A program made the translations under genes and the position numbers. Shown here one piece after another: positions 1-7,771 of a stretch of DNA of 64,000 nucleotides. The notes under the pieces are model-generated. The model was not told the DNA's origin and did not search any database. It worked only from the letters and a program-made list of their open reading frames with translations. This DNA comes from Elusimicrobia bacterium GWD2_63_28. Its GTDB lineage: Bacteria; Elusimicrobiota; Elusimicrobia; Elusimicrobiales; UBA9959. The stretch is from the NCBI GenBank assembly GCA_001799895.1, contig MGUI01000002.1, positions 17,533 through 81,532 on the forward strand, written 5' to 3'. The stretch's first letter is position 1, and each line of letters begins with the position of its first letter.

Positions 1-655
1 CCTTCACCCGCACTTCCATCCAGAGGCGGGAGCGCAGCTTGCCGGCCACGGGCACGCAGAACACGTTGGCGAAGAAGATGCCGTAGAAAGCGGAAGTGAT
101 GGCCACGGCCATCGCGGGGCCCACCGACTCGGGGTTGGCCAGGTCCTTGAGCACGCCCACGATGCCGATCAGGGTGCCCAGCAGGCCGAACATCGGGGCC
201 AGGATGCCCATGGTGCGGTACACGTTGATCACTTCGTTGAACTCGTCGGCGCCCTGGTTGATCTCCTGCTCCATCACCTGCTTGACGAAATTGTGGTCGC
301 TGTACTCCAGCGCGGCCGAGGCGGCGCGCAGCAGGAAGCCGTTGCCCACCTTGGGGTCCGCTTCCTTGAAGGCGGCGAGCCCGCGCATGCGGCACTGCTC
401 GGCCAGGTTGACCAGCACGGGGATCATCTTCTGGGGCGTCACGGTATCCCCCTCGTTGAAAATGAGGAAGAAGCCGCTGACCGCCTTGAGCAGATGCTTC
501 ATGGGGGTGTTGATGAGCATGGCTACCGACATCCCGCCCATGACGACGAAGATGGCGTGCATGTTGAACAGGAAAAGCGGGATCTGTTTGGTGGCGACGC
601 CGCCGACCAGGAAGATCACGAGGCTGATGAGACCCAATATGGTACTGATATCCAT
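1..655 (-). CDS. MotA/TolQ/ExbB-family proton channel subunit (MotA-like), C-terminus cut by window edge
   Basis: Reading leftward from ATG at 655, the protein begins MDISTILGLISLVIFLVGG, an N-terminal membrane segment typical of MotA. A second hydrophobic segment follows (about residues 26-45), and near residues 148-200 come the two hydrophobic stretches of the MotA/ExbB domain (APMFGLLGTLIGIVGVL and a following AVAITSAFYGIFFANVF). MotA-type subunits conduct protons or sodium in the inner membrane and pair with a MotB partner, which would lie off the left edge. A good ribosome site (GGAGGA, complement of 664-669) sits about 9 bases before the ATG and fixes the start. At least 218 codons are visible. 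Flagellar versus other energy-transducing use cannot be told from this fragment. Confidence 0.85.
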   Translation of the reverse strand, partial: MDISTILGLISLVIFLVGGVATKQIPLFLFNMHAIFVVMGGMSVAMLINTPMKHLLKAVSGFFLIFNEGDTVTPQKMIPVLVNLAEQCRMRGLAAFKEADPKVGNGFLLRAASAALEYSDHNFVKQVMEQEINQGADEFNEVINVYRTMGILAPMFGLLGTLIGIVGVLKDLANPESVGPAMAVAITSAFYGIFFANVFCVPVAGKLRSRLWMEVRVK

Positions 656-680
656 AACTGATTGTCCTCCGCGCTTATTA

Positions 681-686
681 ATTATA
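681..686 (-). promoter_or_regulatory. -10 box (TATAAT) ahead of the MotA-like gene
   Basis: A perfect TATAAT on the minus strand lies in the AT-rich gap between the histidine kinase stop (732) and the MotA-like start (655). No good -35 box is visible about 17 bases upstream, so this is a likely but unproven start of transcription. Confidence 0.45.
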
Positions 687-731
687 ACCCGCGGCCTGTT
701 TCAGAAAAGTTATATTAATGTTAACTCGCCG

Positions 732-1673
732 CTACAGCCCGTAGGGCACCCTGAAGAAGAAGGTGGAGCCCTTGCCGAGCCCCGGGCTGGTCGCCCCGAT
801 CTCCCCCTTGTGCGCCCTGATGATCTCGGTGGCTATCGAAAGGCCGAGGCCCCAGCCCTGCTTGCGCAGCTTTTCGTCCTTCTGGTGCCTGGCCTGGTAA
901 AACTTACCGAAGATCTTCTTGGTCTCGCTCGGGTGGATGCCGATGCCCGAGTCCTTCACGAAGACGGCGATGCCGCGGGCCTCCCGCCGCATGGTCAGCT
1001 CCACCTTGTGCCCCTGGGGCGTGAACTTGACGGCGTTGTTGAGCAAATTCATCAGCACCTGCGTCAGGCGGAACTTGTCGCCGTTGAGCATCATGCCGTC
1101 GGTGAGCTCGGTCACCACGAAATCCACCCCCCGCTTCTGCGCGTTGATGCTGATAGCGGGGATGATGTCGCGGGCGATCTCGCCCGAGTCGAAGATGGCC
1201 TTCTCCATCTTCAGCTTGCCGGCCTCTATCATGGCCAGGTCGGTCAGGTCCGCGATCAGGCGGCCCAGCTGGTCGGTGGAGGCCACGATGTTCTTGAGGT
1301 ACTGCGCCTCGCGCTCGCCGGGCGTCTTCTTGATGAGCAGCTCGCTGAAGCCCCTGATGGAGGCCAGCGGCGTGCGCACGTCGTGCACGACCATCGAGAG
1401 GAACTTGGTCTTCATGTCGTTGAGGCTGCCCAGCTCCTGGTTGGAGAGGGCCAGCTTGCGCGACAGGCGCTCCAGCTCGGCGCTGCGGGCGTAGATCTGC
1501 GTCTGGGCCATGGCGATCTGCACCATGTACTGCTGGATCATGGAGTTGGAGACGCGCTGCCGCTGGTTCATGAAGCTGGACTGCATGAAGCTGGAGACCT
1601 GGGACACGACGAGCACCCCGGCCCCCGCCATCAGCAGGACCATCGGCAGAAAGATCACGGCTACCAGTTCCAT
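732..1673 (-). CDS. Membrane-anchored sensor histidine kinase
   Basis: 313 residues. One N-terminal membrane helix (residues 1-30), a coiled-coil-like linker (about 40-88), then a HisKA dimerisation domain with the H-box VVHDVRTPLASIRG (phospho-accepting His97). The HATPase domain has an N-box (LMNLLNNAVKFTPQG), a G1 box (DSGIGIHP), an F-box (KIFGKFYQ) and a G2 box (GWGLGLS). There is no periplasmic or PAS sensor domain and no receiver domain, and no response regulator lies in the window, so its partner is unknown. It starts 22 bases after the stop of the PorV-like gene and is probably co-transcribed with it. Confidence 0.9.
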   Translation of the reverse strand: MELVAVIFLPMVLLMAGAGVLVVSQVSSFMQSSFMNQRQRVSNSMIQQYMVQIAMAQTQIYARSAELERLSRKLALSNQELGSLNDMKTKFLSMVVHDVRTPLASIRGFSELLIKKTPGEREAQYLKNIVASTDQLGRLIADLTDLAMIEAGKLKMEKAIFDSGEIARDIIPAISINAQKRGVDFVVTELTDGMMLNGDKFRLTQVLMNLLNNAVKFTPQGHKVELTMRREARGIAVFVKDSGIGIHPSETKKIFGKFYQARHQKDEKLRKQGWGLGLSIATEIIRAHKGEIGATSPGLGKGSTFFFRVPYGL

Positions 1674-1695
1674 ACGCTCCTTTCGTGCTCAGTCT

Positions 1696-3405
1696 TCATT
1701 TCCAGCCCTGCTTCTTGAGGAAGTCCAGCGTGACGGCGTCCTTGGGGTCCAGCTCCACGGCCTTCAGGTAGGCCTTCTTGGCCTTTTCCTTGTCGCCCAT
1801 CAGGTAGTAGGCCGAGCCCAGGCGGGTCCAGGCCAGGTGGTTCTTTTCGTCGAGCAGTGTGGCTTCCTCGCATTCCCTGACGGCCAGGTCGAACTGGCGG
1901 ATGTAGAAGGCCTTGGCCGAGTTCTTGAGCTTCTCGCGGACCAGGGCGGTGAAGGGCAGCAGCTCGTCGCGGCGGATGGACATCCGGGTGAAGGAGCTCA
2001 TCGCGTTCATCAGCTCTTCGTAGACCGCGTCGCCGCGCAGGTTGGTGCCCAGGGCCGCGTGCGCCAGCAGGAAGGCCTTGCGCTCCTCGCCGTAGGCGTA
2101 GGCGGCGATGGTGCGGTGCGCCAGCGCGGGCTGGGGCGCGGCGCCGGAGAGCAGGGTCTCGCGGGCGGGGGTCTCGCGCAGGCGCAGGAACTCGGCGGTG
2201 GCGGCCAGGCGCTTCTCCACGCCGCCCCACTCGCCGGTCTTCAGCGAGGGCTGCAGGTTGAAGGCGTTGTTGAAGTTGTCGAGGGCCTCCAGGTAGCTGC
2301 CCTCGTCCAGGTTTTTCCTGGCGAGTTCGACGAAGTCGTTGGCGAACAGGCGCAGCTTCTCGATGCGGGGCTTGGGCGCTATGGTCATCGCGCCCTTGGC
2401 GCGGCTGACGGCGCCGCCGAGGGGCTGCTTGGACCTCGGCGTGCCGAAGCGCCAGGTGACGCCCATCTTGTGCATCGCGCCCAGGTCGCCGAACGGGGAG
2501 AAGGAGTAGTCCACGTCGACGTAGGCCAGCTTGAAGCCGAAGCCCACGCGCAGGCCGGAGCCCTCGTCCTGGCCGCTCTTGTAGCCGGCGCGCACGCTCA
2601 TCAGCTGGAAGGCGGCGTACTCGGCGCCGGCCGCCAGCATGTAGCCCTTCTCGTTGTCGAGGATGTGGTCCATGCTGAGCACCAGCTGGTTGGCGCCCCA
2701 GGGGTGGCCGTACCAGGCGGTGCCGAGGGTGTAGGAGGTGGGCAGCGGAAAGGAGACCTTGTCGAACTTCAGGCCGGTGCCGACGTTGCGGGCGGTGAAG
2801 GCGATGCGCAGTTCCTGCGCCGGGATCTTGCGCATCCAGTACTGCGAGGGGCGCAGGTAGTAGACCGCGCCGACGTCGGCGGCGAGGGCCGAGGCGGAGG
2901 CGCTGTCGAGCTTGGAGCTGATCATCTTCAGGTTGACGCCGGCGTTCAGCACGGGGCGCTGGATCTCGTCGGCGAGGAGGGTGCGGGCGTAGGCCGCGCC
3001 GATGGCCATGTCGGAGGCTTCCACCTGGCGGGTGCGGGTGCCCTGCGCGTCGAAGCCCTGGAAGGCGTCCACGGACAGGCGGGTAAAGCTGATGCCCAGC
3101 GTCGAGCCGAAGCTCAGCGGGAAGGCGGCGGCCACGTACTGGTGGGCGATGTCCTGGAAGGATTTGTTGTAGGTGGCGGCCAGCTCGGAGGTGTCGACGG
3201 AGGCCAGGCCGGCGGGGTTCCAGTAGTTGGCGTAGGCGTCCTCGGCGACGGCGGTGTAGGACTCGCCCATGCCCGTCGCGCGGGGGCCGGGGGTGTAGCG
3301 GAGGAAGGCCGCGCCCGACGTGCCGGCGCCCGCGAAGGCAAAAGCGGAAAGCGCCCAGAGGAGGGTGGCGGTTGCTGCGGCGACTATCAGGCTCTTCCCG
3401 TTCAT
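1696..3405 (-). CDS. PorV/PorQ-like (UPF0164) outer-membrane protein with C-terminal TPR region
   Basis: 569 residues. A signal peptide (residues 1-26, ending near AFAFAGAG) is followed by GAAFLRYTPGPRATGMG and YWNPAGLA, hallmarks of the PorV/UPF0164 family of FadL-like beta barrels. In Bacteroidetes PorV acts in type IX secretion, but related proteins occur in phyla without that system, so the role here is open. From about residue 350 the sequence becomes alpha-helical, and residues 510-569 form TPR-like repeats ending VELDPKDAVTLDFLKKQGW, so this is a barrel-plus-TPR fusion. The ATG lies only 6 bases after a -10-like TATAAG. It probably heads a two-gene transcript with the histidine kinase. 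Confidence 0.8.
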   Translation of the reverse strand: MNGKSLIVAAATATLLWALSAFAFAGAGTSGAAFLRYTPGPRATGMGESYTAVAEDAYANYWNPAGLASVDTSELAATYNKSFQDIAHQYVAAAFPLSFGSTLGISFTRLSVDAFQGFDAQGTRTRQVEASDMAIGAAYARTLLADEIQRPVLNAGVNLKMISSKLDSASASALAADVGAVYYLRPSQYWMRKIPAQELRIAFTARNVGTGLKFDKVSFPLPTSYTLGTAWYGHPWGANQLVLSMDHILDNEKGYMLAAGAEYAAFQLMSVRAGYKSGQDEGSGLRVGFGFKLAYVDVDYSFSPFGDLGAMHKMGVTWRFGTPRSKQPLGGAVSRAKGAMTIAPKPRIEKLRLFANDFVELARKNLDEGSYLEALDNFNNAFNLQPSLKTGEWGGVEKRLAATAEFLRLRETPARETLLSGAAPQPALAHRTIAAYAYGEERKAFLLAHAALGTNLRGDAVYEELMNAMSSFTRMSIRRDELLPFTALVREKLKNSAKAFYIRQFDLAVRECEEATLLDEKNHLAWTRLGSAYYLMGDKEKAKKAYLKAVELDPKDAVTLDFLKKQGWK

Positions 3406-3657
3406 ATTGTGCTTATAGTTTACATTCGACCCCCCCCTTAATCCCGAAGAAATCCCGAAATTATTTATAAATTAGTGTTACAGCCTTATTAACACTTAAT
3501 AACAGGGGTAGCGCGGGATTCAGGCGCGCCTTAAGAAATTAGCGCGCTATTTAGGAGCTTTGGGATTTTTGGGATATCAGAAACGGGGGTTCAGGCGCAA
3601 GAAGCGCTTGTTCTACAAGGGAATACGGGGGTTTGGCTAAAAAAGGGCCTGTGGGCC
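3406..3657. other. Longest intergenic stretch (252 bases)
   Basis: No convincing gene on either strand. It contains the promoter-like elements for the PorV-like gene at its left end, a clearly AT-rich block (about 3450-3510) unlike the GC-rich surroundings, and the terminator of the radical SAM gene at its right end. Nothing else is recognised. Confidence 0.5.
3412..3417 (-). promoter_or_regulatory. -10 box six bases before the PorV-like start (possible leaderless transcript)
   Basis: TATAAG on the minus strand, then six bases, then the ATG at 3405. With normal -10 geometry transcription would begin at or next to the start codon. No convincing -35 box is seen. The AT-rich block 3450-3510 could hold further promoter elements. 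Confidence 0.35.
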
Positions 3658-3658
3658 C
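3639..3658 (-). terminator. Intrinsic terminator of the 3658-5100 gene
   Basis: On the minus strand GGGCC, a CACA loop and GGCCC form a 5-bp GC stem directly followed by TTTTTT. The hairpin begins at the stop codon of the radical SAM gene. Confidence 0.65.
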
Positions 3659-5100
3659 TAGGCGCGCTCGCTGAGGCGGCCGAAACTGAGGTGGTTGCGG
3701 AACAGCCTGAAGGCCCGCGCGGGGAAATCCCAGCCGGTAGGGCCGTCCCGGACTATCCGGAACACCCGGGCCGGGTTCAGGTGGAACTTCAGGAAGGCCC
3801 CCCGGTACAGCCGCAGGTAGGTCGCGTCGCTCATGGCGCTGGCGTTGAAAGGCGCGGCCGTGTACTCGAAATCTATGGAGCTGCGGTCCTGAGGCAGCTT
3901 GCCGGCGCTGCGGAACAGCTCGTAGAGGCCGGTGCCCGGGAAGGGCGTGGGCGTGAAGAACAGGGCCAGGTGCAGCCGCGACCCGCAGGCGTAGCGGATG
4001 GTGGCGCGCATCTCACTCTCGGTCTCGGTGGGCAGGCCCAGCAGGAACAGGCCGCGGCAGAAGATGCGCCGGGAGGCCAGCAGGTCTATGCCCCGGGTCG
4101 CCGCCTCCATCGACAAATTCTTGTTTATGAGTTTCTGCAGGCGCGGGCTGGCGGTCTCCAGGCCCATGGCCACGTCGGCGGTGCCCGCCCTCTTGAGCAA
4201 ATCCGCCGTGGATTCGCGCAGCAGGTCGGCCCGCAGGCCGTTGGGGAAATTCAGCACCGGATCCAGGCCGCGGCGCAGCAGCTCCTGCAGGAGCCCGTCG
4301 AAGCGGTCGGGGTCGTAATTGGCCACGTCGTCGAGCACCTCTATCTCCCGCGTGCCCAGCGAGCGTATCATTTCCACCTCCGCGGCCACGCTCTCCGGAG
4401 AGCGGCCGCGGAAAGTCTTGCCGAAGATCTGGTGGCAGTAGACGCAATGGAAAGGGCAGCCGCGCGAGGTGTAGAGCGGCAGGTAGGGCCGCACCCCGAC
4501 GGAGGCCATGCCGCCGGTCTTCCAGAACCTTTTATAGTCCACCAGGTCCCAGGCCGGGAAAGGCAGGTCGTCCGGGTGCACCGCCGGCACCCGCGCCGGC
4601 GTGCGCGTCACGGCGCCCCCGGCGCGCAGGGCCAGGCCGGCCACGCCGTCGGCGGCGCCGGGCGCGTTCCAGCGCGGCCCTTCTTCCGCTATCACGCGCG
4701 CCAGCTCGGCGAAGGTTTCTTCCCCCTCGCCGATGGCGGCCGCGTCGGTATTGGCGTCGGCCAGCGCGCCTTCCGGGTCCGACGACGGGTAGGGCCCGCC
4801 CAGCACCACCGGCACCGAGGGGTCGGCGGCCTTTACGGCGGCGGCGATCTTATGCGCCAGGAAGGCTTCGGCCGTCAGGGCGCTCACGCCCACCACGTCG
4901 GGGCGGGAGGCGCGCACCGCGGCCGCCACGGCGGAGAGGATGTCGGACTCCAGGCGGGCGTCGAGCAGGCGCACGTCGGCGGACAGGCGCGAGCGCAGGA
5001 AAGAGGCGATGTAAAGCAGGCCCAGCGGAGGCATGGAAGCGCCGCGCAGCTTGGTGGCGAGGCTGCGGCTCTTTACGAGCAGGACGCGGGGTCGCTTCAT
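3658..5100 (-). CDS. Cobalamin-domain-type radical SAM protein (class B-like)
   Basis: 480 residues from the ATG at 5100, chosen because MKRPRVLLVKS is the usual beta-strand opening of this family; upstream in-frame codons read through the promoter region. Residues 1-190 form the Rossmann-like B12-binding domain (MPPLGLLYIASFLR, PDVVGVSALTAEAF, GGPYPSSDPE, GEGEETFAEL). No DXHXXG motif is present, so lower-axial His ligation of cobalamin is not expected. The radical SAM motif is RGCPFHCVYC (Cys215, 219, 222). Its closest relative in the window is 6247-7659. Such proteins methylate, oxidise or rearrange lipids, antibiotics or peptides; the substrate is unknown. Confidence 0.9.
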   Translation of the reverse strand: MKRPRVLLVKSRSLATKLRGASMPPLGLLYIASFLRSRLSADVRLLDARLESDILSAVAAAVRASRPDVVGVSALTAEAFLAHKIAAAVKAADPSVPVVLGGPYPSSDPEGALADANTDAAAIGEGEETFAELARVIAEEGPRWNAPGAADGVAGLALRAGGAVTRTPARVPAVHPDDLPFPAWDLVDYKRFWKTGGMASVGVRPYLPLYTSRGCPFHCVYCHQIFGKTFRGRSPESVAAEVEMIRSLGTREIEVLDDVANYDPDRFDGLLQELLRRGLDPVLNFPNGLRADLLRESTADLLKRAGTADVAMGLETASPRLQKLINKNLSMEAATRGIDLLASRRIFCRGLFLLGLPTETESEMRATIRYACGSRLHLALFFTPTPFPGTGLYELFRSAGKLPQDRSSIDFEYTAAPFNASAMSDATYLRLYRGAFLKFHLNPARVFRIVRDGPTGWDFPARAFRLFRNHLSFGRLSERA

Positions 5101-5159
5101 AGGCAATAGTCTACCAAAAAGGCCCGGCGCGGAGGCAGGGCCGCGGCCCGCGGCCGGGT

Positions 5160-5188
5160 TTGACACCCCCGGCCATATGCAATAGAAT
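5160..5188 (+). promoter_or_regulatory. Sigma70-type promoter, TTGACA-17-TAGAAT
   Basis: A perfect -35 (TTGACA, 5160-5165), a 17-base spacer and a -10 of TAGAAT (5183-5188). The -10 ends six bases before the GTG at 5195, so the mRNA would be leaderless. This is one of the best promoters in the window. Confidence 0.75.
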
Positions 5189-5194
5189 ACAGGG

Positions 5195-6250
5195 GTGACG
5201 AGGCTGCTCAACAAGCTTTCTTTCCGCCTGCGCCCGCTGCTGGCCGGCGTCTACGGCAAGCCCTGGTTCATAGCCTTCACGGCCTTCTATTTCCGCACTT
5301 TGCTGCCGCTGGTCCGCCGGTTCGTGCCGCTCTACGGCGTGACGGCGGTGCTCTCCATGTCCTACCGCTGCCAGTGCTCCTGCGCCCATTGCGGCGTGGG
5401 CAAAGCCCCCGCCCCGCCGGAGGGCGAGCTGAACCGCGCCGAGGTGCTGAAATTCATAGAGGACCTGGCCCGCCTGGGCGGGGCCTGCGTGCATTTCTTC
5501 GGCGGCGAGCCGCTGCTGTCCCCCCACCTGGAAGAATTCGTGGCTAAAACCAGGGCGCTGGGCCTGGTGGCCTCGGTGGACACCAACGGCCTGCTGCTCG
5601 ACGAGGCCATGGCGCTCCGGCTGAAGGCCGCCGGCATAGCGCGCATCCGCGTCAGCCTGGACAGCCCCCGCGCCGGAGAGCACGACGCCAACCGCGGCGT
5701 GCCCGGCTGCTGGGACAAGGCCGTGGAAGGGCTGAGGATCTGCGCCAGGCTGGGCATCCCCGCCGCGGCGTCCATCTACGCGACGAAAGAGAACCTGGCC
5801 AGCGGCGATTTCGAGGAACTGATAGCCCTGGCCCGCAAGCTGGGCGTGGGCGTGCGCTTCCTTTCCTCCATCCAGAGCGGCCGCTGGAAAGAGAAGGACG
5901 TGCCGCTGACGCCGGGCGAGATAGACAAACTGCGCTCGCTCGTCGGGCCCGACGTGTGCTGGGAAACGGACTTTTTGCAGCACAAGGACGTGCCTTTCTG
6001 GTGCAATTCAATGATAGGCAATAAGTTCGACGTGTCGGCCTTCGGCGATGTGCTGGCCTGCTGCTACCTGCCGGCCGCTTTCGGCAATATCCGCCGCGAG
6101 CCGCTGGAGACGATAGTAAAAAGAATGTGGGGTTCGGAAATGTTCAAAGAGGGCTCGAGCCACTTCGACTGCCCGATGAACGACGGCAATTTTACGCGGC
6201 GCCACGAGAAGGAATTGGCCGCCGCCCGCCAGCCCGCCCGGGCGGCCTAG
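5195..6250 (+). CDS. Radical SAM protein with SPASM/twitch-like C-terminal cysteines
   Basis: 351 residues from GTG 5195. An N-terminal hydrophobic/amphipathic stretch (residues 20-50) may associate with the membrane. The radical SAM motif is Cys59, Cys63, Cys66 (RCQCSCAHC), followed by FFGGEPLL (SAM-binding GGE) and SVDTNG. Near the C-terminus a CX..GX4C arrangement (WCNSMIG then FGDVLACC) and a later Cys suggest one auxiliary Fe-S cluster. Membrane-linked radical SAM proteins of this form include lipid- and hopanoid-modifying enzymes (HpnH-like), but the assignment is not firm. Its stop overlaps that of the converging gene by 4 bases. The start could be further downstream; the promoter position favours 5195. 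Confidence 0.8.
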   Translation: MTRLLNKLSFRLRPLLAGVYGKPWFIAFTAFYFRTLLPLVRRFVPLYGVTAVLSMSYRCQCSCAHCGVGKAPAPPEGELNRAEVLKFIEDLARLGGACVHFFGGEPLLSPHLEEFVAKTRALGLVASVDTNGLLLDEAMALRLKAAGIARIRVSLDSPRAGEHDANRGVPGCWDKAVEGLRICARLGIPAAASIYATKENLASGDFEELIALARKLGVGVRFLSSIQSGRWKEKDVPLTPGEIDKLRSLVGPDVCWETDFLQHKDVPFWCNSMIGNKFDVSAFGDVLACCYLPAAFGNIRREPLETIVKRMWGSEMFKEGSSHFDCPMNDGNFTRRHEKELAAARQPARAA

Positions 6251-7659
6251 CGCCGCCCCGGGGTCAGGAATTTCAAAGCCATAGTCTTGAGCAGGAACCA
6301 GTAGAGCCGGGGGCCGCCGAAAGGCAGGTCCCGGAAGATCCGCCACACCCTCGACGGGCTGCCGAAGTAGAAGACGGCGGTGGCCAGCTGCTTCATGGCC
6401 AGCAGCTGCCAGGCCGGCTGGTCGGCGCAGCCGCCGTAAGGCACAAAGCAGGTATTGTCGCTCCCGGGGTCTATCCGCTTGGCCGGCGGCAGGGAATCCC
6501 ACAGCCCGGTCCCGGCGTAGCCGCGGCAGAAGAAGAGCAGGAAGGAATGGGCCTTCAGCGACCAGAGGTAGCGCGCCGTGACCAGCATCTCTTGCAGCGT
6601 CTCGCCGGGAAAGCCCATCATCACGAAAGCGTTGACGAAGATGCGCCGCTCGGCCAGCAGCGCCACCGCCGCGCGCAGGCGCCCCAGGTCGGCGTTCTTC
6701 TTGATGCGCTCGCGCAGGCGGGGGCTGGCGGTCTCCACCGCCGCGCTGACGTATTTCACGCCGGCCCTGGCGAACAGGTCCACCAGCTCCCGGTCCAGCA
6801 GCTCGGCGCGCAGGCCGTTGCCGAAGAACAGGCCGAGGCCCGCCCCCCCGTCGATCAGGCCGCGCATGACGGCGGCCGCGCGCGCCCGGTCCAGGTTGAA
6901 GACATCGTCGGCCACCTCGATGTCGGTGACGCCGTACTTCTCCTTTAGCAGGCGCAGCTCCAGCAGCACGCGCTCCGGGGAATGGGCGCGGAAGCGCTTG
7001 CCGAAGACATTGTGGCAGTAGGTGCAGCGGTAGGGGCAGCCGCGAGAGGTGAACACGCTCATGTAGCGGCGCCCGAAGAGCATGGGCGAATGCGGCACGA
7101 AATCCTTGTAGCGCTCCGGCGGGGCCAGGTCCCAGTCGGGCAGGGGCAGGGAATCCAGGTTTGCTATGAATTCCCGCGGGGGGTTGTCCACGCGGGCGCC
7201 GTCCTTGCGCCAGGACACGCCCTTTACGCCGGAGAAGTCAGCGCCGCGCGCGTGGGCGGCCAGCAGTTCGGGGAAGGTGAGTTCCCCCTCGTTGCGAACC
7301 ACGGCGTCTATATTGGCGTCGGCCAGGCAGTCGTCCGGGCAGGCCGTGGGATGCGCCCCGCCCGCCGCTACCAGCGGCACCCCGGCCTTCCTGGCGGCGG
7401 CCGCCGCCTGGTGCAGGGAGACGGCCTCGGAGGTCATGGCGCTGATGCCGACCACGTCGGGGCGGCGCCTGGCTATCTCCCGCTCCACGCCGGCGGCGTC
7501 CAGGCCTTCCAGCGCGATGTGCAGCAGCTCCACGTCCGGGTAGCCGGCGCGCTTGAGGGCCGCCGACAGGTACAGCAGGCCCAGCGGCGGCATGACGCCG
7601 TCGTGGCGCCTGCTCGGGGTGCTCTTCAGCCTGGCCGCCTTGATCAGCAGTATTTTCAT
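6247..7659 (-). CDS. Cobalamin-domain-type radical SAM protein
   Basis: 470 residues. The N-terminal B12-binding-like domain (MKILLIKAARLKS, MPPLGLLYLSAALK, PDVVGISAMTSEAV, NEGELTFPEL) lacks DXHXXG. The radical SAM motif is RGCPYRCTYC (Cys208, 212, 215), followed by VETASPRLRERIKK and MMGFPGET typical of the class B family. It is clearly paralogous to 3658-5100, including the conserved YCHxxFGKxFR after the cysteines. The C-terminus (PSRVWRIFRDLPFG) is shared with that paralogue. Transcribed divergently from 7772-9244. Substrate unknown. Confidence 0.9.
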   Translation of the reverse strand: MKILLIKAARLKSTPSRRHDGVMPPLGLLYLSAALKRAGYPDVELLHIALEGLDAAGVEREIARRRPDVVGISAMTSEAVSLHQAAAAARKAGVPLVAAGGAHPTACPDDCLADANIDAVVRNEGELTFPELLAAHARGADFSGVKGVSWRKDGARVDNPPREFIANLDSLPLPDWDLAPPERYKDFVPHSPMLFGRRYMSVFTSRGCPYRCTYCHNVFGKRFRAHSPERVLLELRLLKEKYGVTDIEVADDVFNLDRARAAAVMRGLIDGGAGLGLFFGNGLRAELLDRELVDLFARAGVKYVSAAVETASPRLRERIKKNADLGRLRAAVALLAERRIFVNAFVMMGFPGETLQEMLVTARYLWSLKAHSFLLFFCRGYAGTGLWDSLPPAKRIDPGSDNTCFVPYGGCADQPAWQLLAMKQLATAVFYFGSPSRVWRIFRDLPFGGPRLYWFLLKTMALKFLTPGRR

Positions 7660-7692
7660 CTTTTGCGGGCTCTCCGCCCGGGATCGAAACCA

Positions 7693-7698
7693 ATTATA
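7693..7698 (-). promoter_or_regulatory. -10 box (TATAAT) for the 6247-7659 gene
   Basis: TATAAT on the minus strand, 33 bases before the ATG at 7659. No clear -35 is present. Together with the plus-strand TATACT at 7760 it makes a divergent promoter region. Confidence 0.45.
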
Positions 7699-7759
7699 TC
7701 ACAATCAGCCAAAAGCGCCCCCCCTCCGCCCGCCGTGGCTTGGGGCCGCTTTTTTGTTA

Positions 7760-7765
7760 TATACT
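7760..7765 (+). promoter_or_regulatory. -10 box (TATACT) six bases before a GTG start (possible leaderless transcript)
   Basis: TATACT lies exactly six bases before GTG 7772, the same spacing as for the genes starting at 5195 and 3405. A -35 is uncertain (TGGCTT at 7736-7741 with an 18-base spacer is the best guess). Confidence 0.4.
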
Positions 7766-7771
7766 AGCACC

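Noticed and set aside
1696..3405. Type IX secretion component
   Set aside because: PorV-like sequence alone does not show a type IX system; no PorU, SprA-like or C-terminal-signal proteins are in the window.
1510..3441. A plus-strand open frame of more than 640 codons
   Set aside because: Antisense to the PorV-like and histidine kinase genes, low-complexity Gly/Ala/Val product, no ribosome site. Similar long shadows elsewhere on either strand were also discarded.
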